A stretch of DNA of 64,000 bases from Brevibacterium ravenspurgense (GTDB lineage: Bacteria > Actinomycetota > Actinomycetes > Actinomycetales > Brevibacteriaceae). Made by a program: the position numbers and the translations under genes. Numbering within the stretch: position 1 is the stretch's first letter; each line of letters opens with the position of its first letter. Where the stretch lies: positions 62,001 to 126,000 of the forward strand of contig NZ_LQQC01000010.1 of NCBI RefSeq assembly GCF_001584615.1. The letters are read 5' to 3'. Under the pieces are notes generated by a model. That model was given only the letters and a program-made list of their open reading frames with translations. It was not told where the DNA came from and made no database searches. This document shows positions 62,791-64,000 of this stretch, in pieces.

Positions 62791-63864
62791 ATGAGCAAAC
62801 CGTCCGACGCCGGTTCCAACGGCACACCGTCCAACGGCAGCCCAGGCTTTTCATCCGAAAACAGCTCTGGGGCCGGGAGCCTGCACCGAGAGATCTTCGA
62901 CAGCGAGGTCGATGGCGATTCGACTCGCCAAATGAGCCTGGACGAAATCAGCGAAATCGGTCGGCAGCGCTCTTCCGAAGCAGAGCGATTCACACCGCCT
63001 CCTCCGCCGGCAGCACCGCCTCGGTCCGGTTCGTCCGCGCCGTCAGCCCCACCGGTTTCGCCAGAGCGGCCTGCCATCCGCGCGCAGTCGGACGTTGACG
63101 CTTTTCCGCCTCCTCCCGTGCCTCCGACAGCTCCGACTGTAGGTGCCCAACAGGTGCACCACGGGGGACGACAGGCAGCTGGGCAGTTCAGTCCGCAGAT
63201 GGGTCCGCAGGCGGGTTACGCGGGTTATGCGCCGGCCGGCCACGCATCGGCGGGTTACGCGGCCGCATCAGCTCAGGCTCCTCACCAGGACGCGCAGCAG
63301 CAAGAAGAGCCCAAGAAGAAAAAGTCGAATCTTCCGTGGGCCGCTATCGCCTTCACCACCGTGCTGGCGCTGTTCCTCGTCGGCGGTGGCCTGTACATCT
63401 TCTTTGACATGCGGTCCTCTGATGACCAAGTCGAAACAACTGCACCGCCGGAGGTGGGCGGCGCGTCGTCTGAAGCGCAACCCGAAGAGAGCGAACCAGC
63501 CGAAAGCACCCCGACCTTCGATGCTTCGGATGCGAAAGCGTTCATCACCCCGTCGGGCAATATTTCGTGCGTCATCTACAAGGACCGTGCGCGCTGCACC
63601 GTCTACAGCTTCGACTATTCGCCCGGTGACAAACCGGAGAACTGCTCTGACGATGTTGAGTGGGGAAGCGTTGCGGAAGTGACCAAGAAGGCTTCCGGCT
63701 TTTCGTGCAAGAACGTGGGCGAAGGTCCAAGCCCGGAAGAGCTGGGCTACGGCAAAACCATCAAGGCCCACGGTTTTGAGTGCTCATCGCAGAAAGACGG
63801 TGTGCGCTGCAAGGGACCGGGCGGCAGCTTCCACGTGCGCAAGGCGGAGTTCAAGTTCGACTGA
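62791..63864 (+). CDS. Single-pass membrane protein with DUF6636-like extracytoplasmic domain
   Basis: The 357-residue protein has a long Ser/Pro/Gln/Ala-rich cytoplasmic region (1-175), a KKKK stop signal, one membrane helix (about 183-205), an acidic linker and a small C-terminal domain. The domain has six Cys, probably three disulfides, and the pattern FITPSGNISCVIY, RARCTVY, LGYGKTIKAHGFECSS, VRCKGPGGSFHVRKAEF. This matches the DUF6636 pattern seen in actinobacterial secreted proteins. Function unknown. The upstream open frame to 62593 is antisense to the transpeptidase start and is excluded. Confidence 0.8.
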   Translation: MSKPSDAGSNGTPSNGSPGFSSENSSGAGSLHREIFDSEVDGDSTRQMSLDEISEIGRQRSSEAERFTPPPPPAAPPRSGSSAPSAPPVSPERPAIRAQSDVDAFPPPPVPPTAPTVGAQQVHHGGRQAAGQFSPQMGPQAGYAGYAPAGHASAGYAAASAQAPHQDAQQQEEPKKKKSNLPWAAIAFTTVLALFLVGGGLYIFFDMRSSDDQVETTAPPEVGGASSEAQPEESEPAESTPTFDASDAKAFITPSGNISCVIYKDRARCTVYSFDYSPGDKPENCSDDVEWGSVAEVTKKASGFSCKNVGEGPSPEELGYGKTIKAHGFECSSQKDGVRCKGPGGSFHVRKAEFKFD

Positions 63865-63918
63865 CACGGGTCTGTCTCAAACGCTAAGACAATAATTCGA
63901 GACCCGACGGGGCGAGAG

Positions 63919-63924
63919 TAGGGT
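63919..63924 (+). promoter_or_regulatory. Leaderless promoter (-10 TAGGGT) of the leucine leader peptide
   Basis: TTCGAG (63896-63901), 17 nt, TAGGGT (63919-63924), 6-nt spacer, ATG 63931. Transcription should begin at the leader's start codon. Confidence 0.5.
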
Positions 63925-63930
63925 CACAGT

Positions 63931-63969
63931 ATGCGTCTGCTTCTCCTTAGCTGCCGCGGCGAGTCCTGA
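63931..63969 (+). CDS. Leucine-rich leader peptide (probable leuA attenuator)
   Basis: The 12-codon frame reads MRLLLLSCRGES and has four consecutive Leu codons (CTG CTT CTC CTT). Short Leu-run peptides ahead of leuA (2-isopropylmalate synthase) are a known attenuation device in actinobacteria: ribosomes stalling for leucyl-tRNA change the downstream RNA fold. The end of the peptide overlaps one arm of a hairpin (63954-63963 with 63982-63991). leuA itself would begin beyond the window, so its identity is inferred. Confidence 0.7.
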   Translation: MRLLLLSCRGES

Positions 63970-63991
63970 ACAAGGCCGACCCTCGTCGCGG
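63954..63991 (+). promoter_or_regulatory. Attenuator-type hairpin overlapping the leader peptide
   Basis: CCGCGGCGAG (63954-63963) pairs with CTCGTCGCGG (63982-63991) over 10 bp with one G-U pair. The 5' arm lies in the last codons of the leader, just after the Leu run, so ribosome stalling would affect folding. Further alternative arms probably lie beyond the window end. Confidence 0.5.
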
Positions 63992-64000
63992 AGTCAGTGC

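Overview
The window is chromosomal DNA from a GC-rich actinobacterium. I cannot name the genus. The placement rests on a dcw cluster carrying sepF, a yggT-type gene and a Wag31-type divIVA; a principal sigma factor with a Lys/Ala-rich N-terminal tail; sepH; the coproporphyrin-dependent haem enzymes (HemE, CgoX, ChdC, CpfC); a fused CydDC; and the actinobacterial families DUF3000, DUF3093, DUF3710, DUF4192 and DUF4193. No tRNA, rRNA, CRISPR array, insertion sequence or prophage was seen, and no gene-free stretch exceeds about 230 bp.

Layout. 1-13,000 is the wall-synthesis and division cluster: murE (3' end only), murF, mraY, murD, ftsW, murG, murC, ftsQ, ftsZ, pgeF, sepF, yggT, divIVA. Most junctions overlap or abut. 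13,000-20,000 holds lspA, an RluD-family pseudouridine synthase, dnaE, hisD and nrdR. 20,000-24,000 is a minus-strand group: spermidine-synthase-like protein, HelD-type helicase and OGG-fold glycosylase-like protein. It converges on a short promoter-hairpin unit that looks like a small RNA gene. 24,000-31,000 has a DUF4192 protein, sigA, a glyoxalase-like protein, a lipoprotein amidase and parE. 31,000-37,000 is the cytochrome bd operon cydA-cydB-cydDC. 37,000-47,000 has sepH, cpfC and then a block whose order resembles M. tuberculosis Rv2689c-Rv2699c: DUF4193, DUF3093, dut, DUF3710, OB-fold, two TrkA-type subunits, an APC permease and a TRAM methyltransferase. 47,000-49,900 is aconitase. 49,900-51,500 is a small decaying accessory patch: a transporter split by an in-frame amber codon, an intact divergent TetR regulator with paired operators, and the C-terminal remnant of an MFS permease. 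51,600-62,700 has dxs, an RNase D/HRDC protein, DUF3000, a flavin reductase, hemE-hemY-hemQ, msrB, a membrane-anchored alpha/beta hydrolase, a RibD-like reductase and an L,D-transpeptidase. The window closes with a DUF6636-type membrane protein and a Leu-codon-rich leader peptide that probably attenuates leuA just beyond the edge.

At least thirteen genes on both strands begin exactly 6 or 7 nt after a -10 hexamer of the form xANNNT (often TAGACT) with no Shine-Dalgarno sequence. This indicates widespread leaderless transcription and was used to choose several start codons. Most of the window is conserved housekeeping DNA. The best leads are the compact RNA-like unit near 19.9-20.0 kb, a 58-bp perfect palindrome near 40.1 kb, the palindromic operator in front of aconitase, and the TetR/split-transporter patch.
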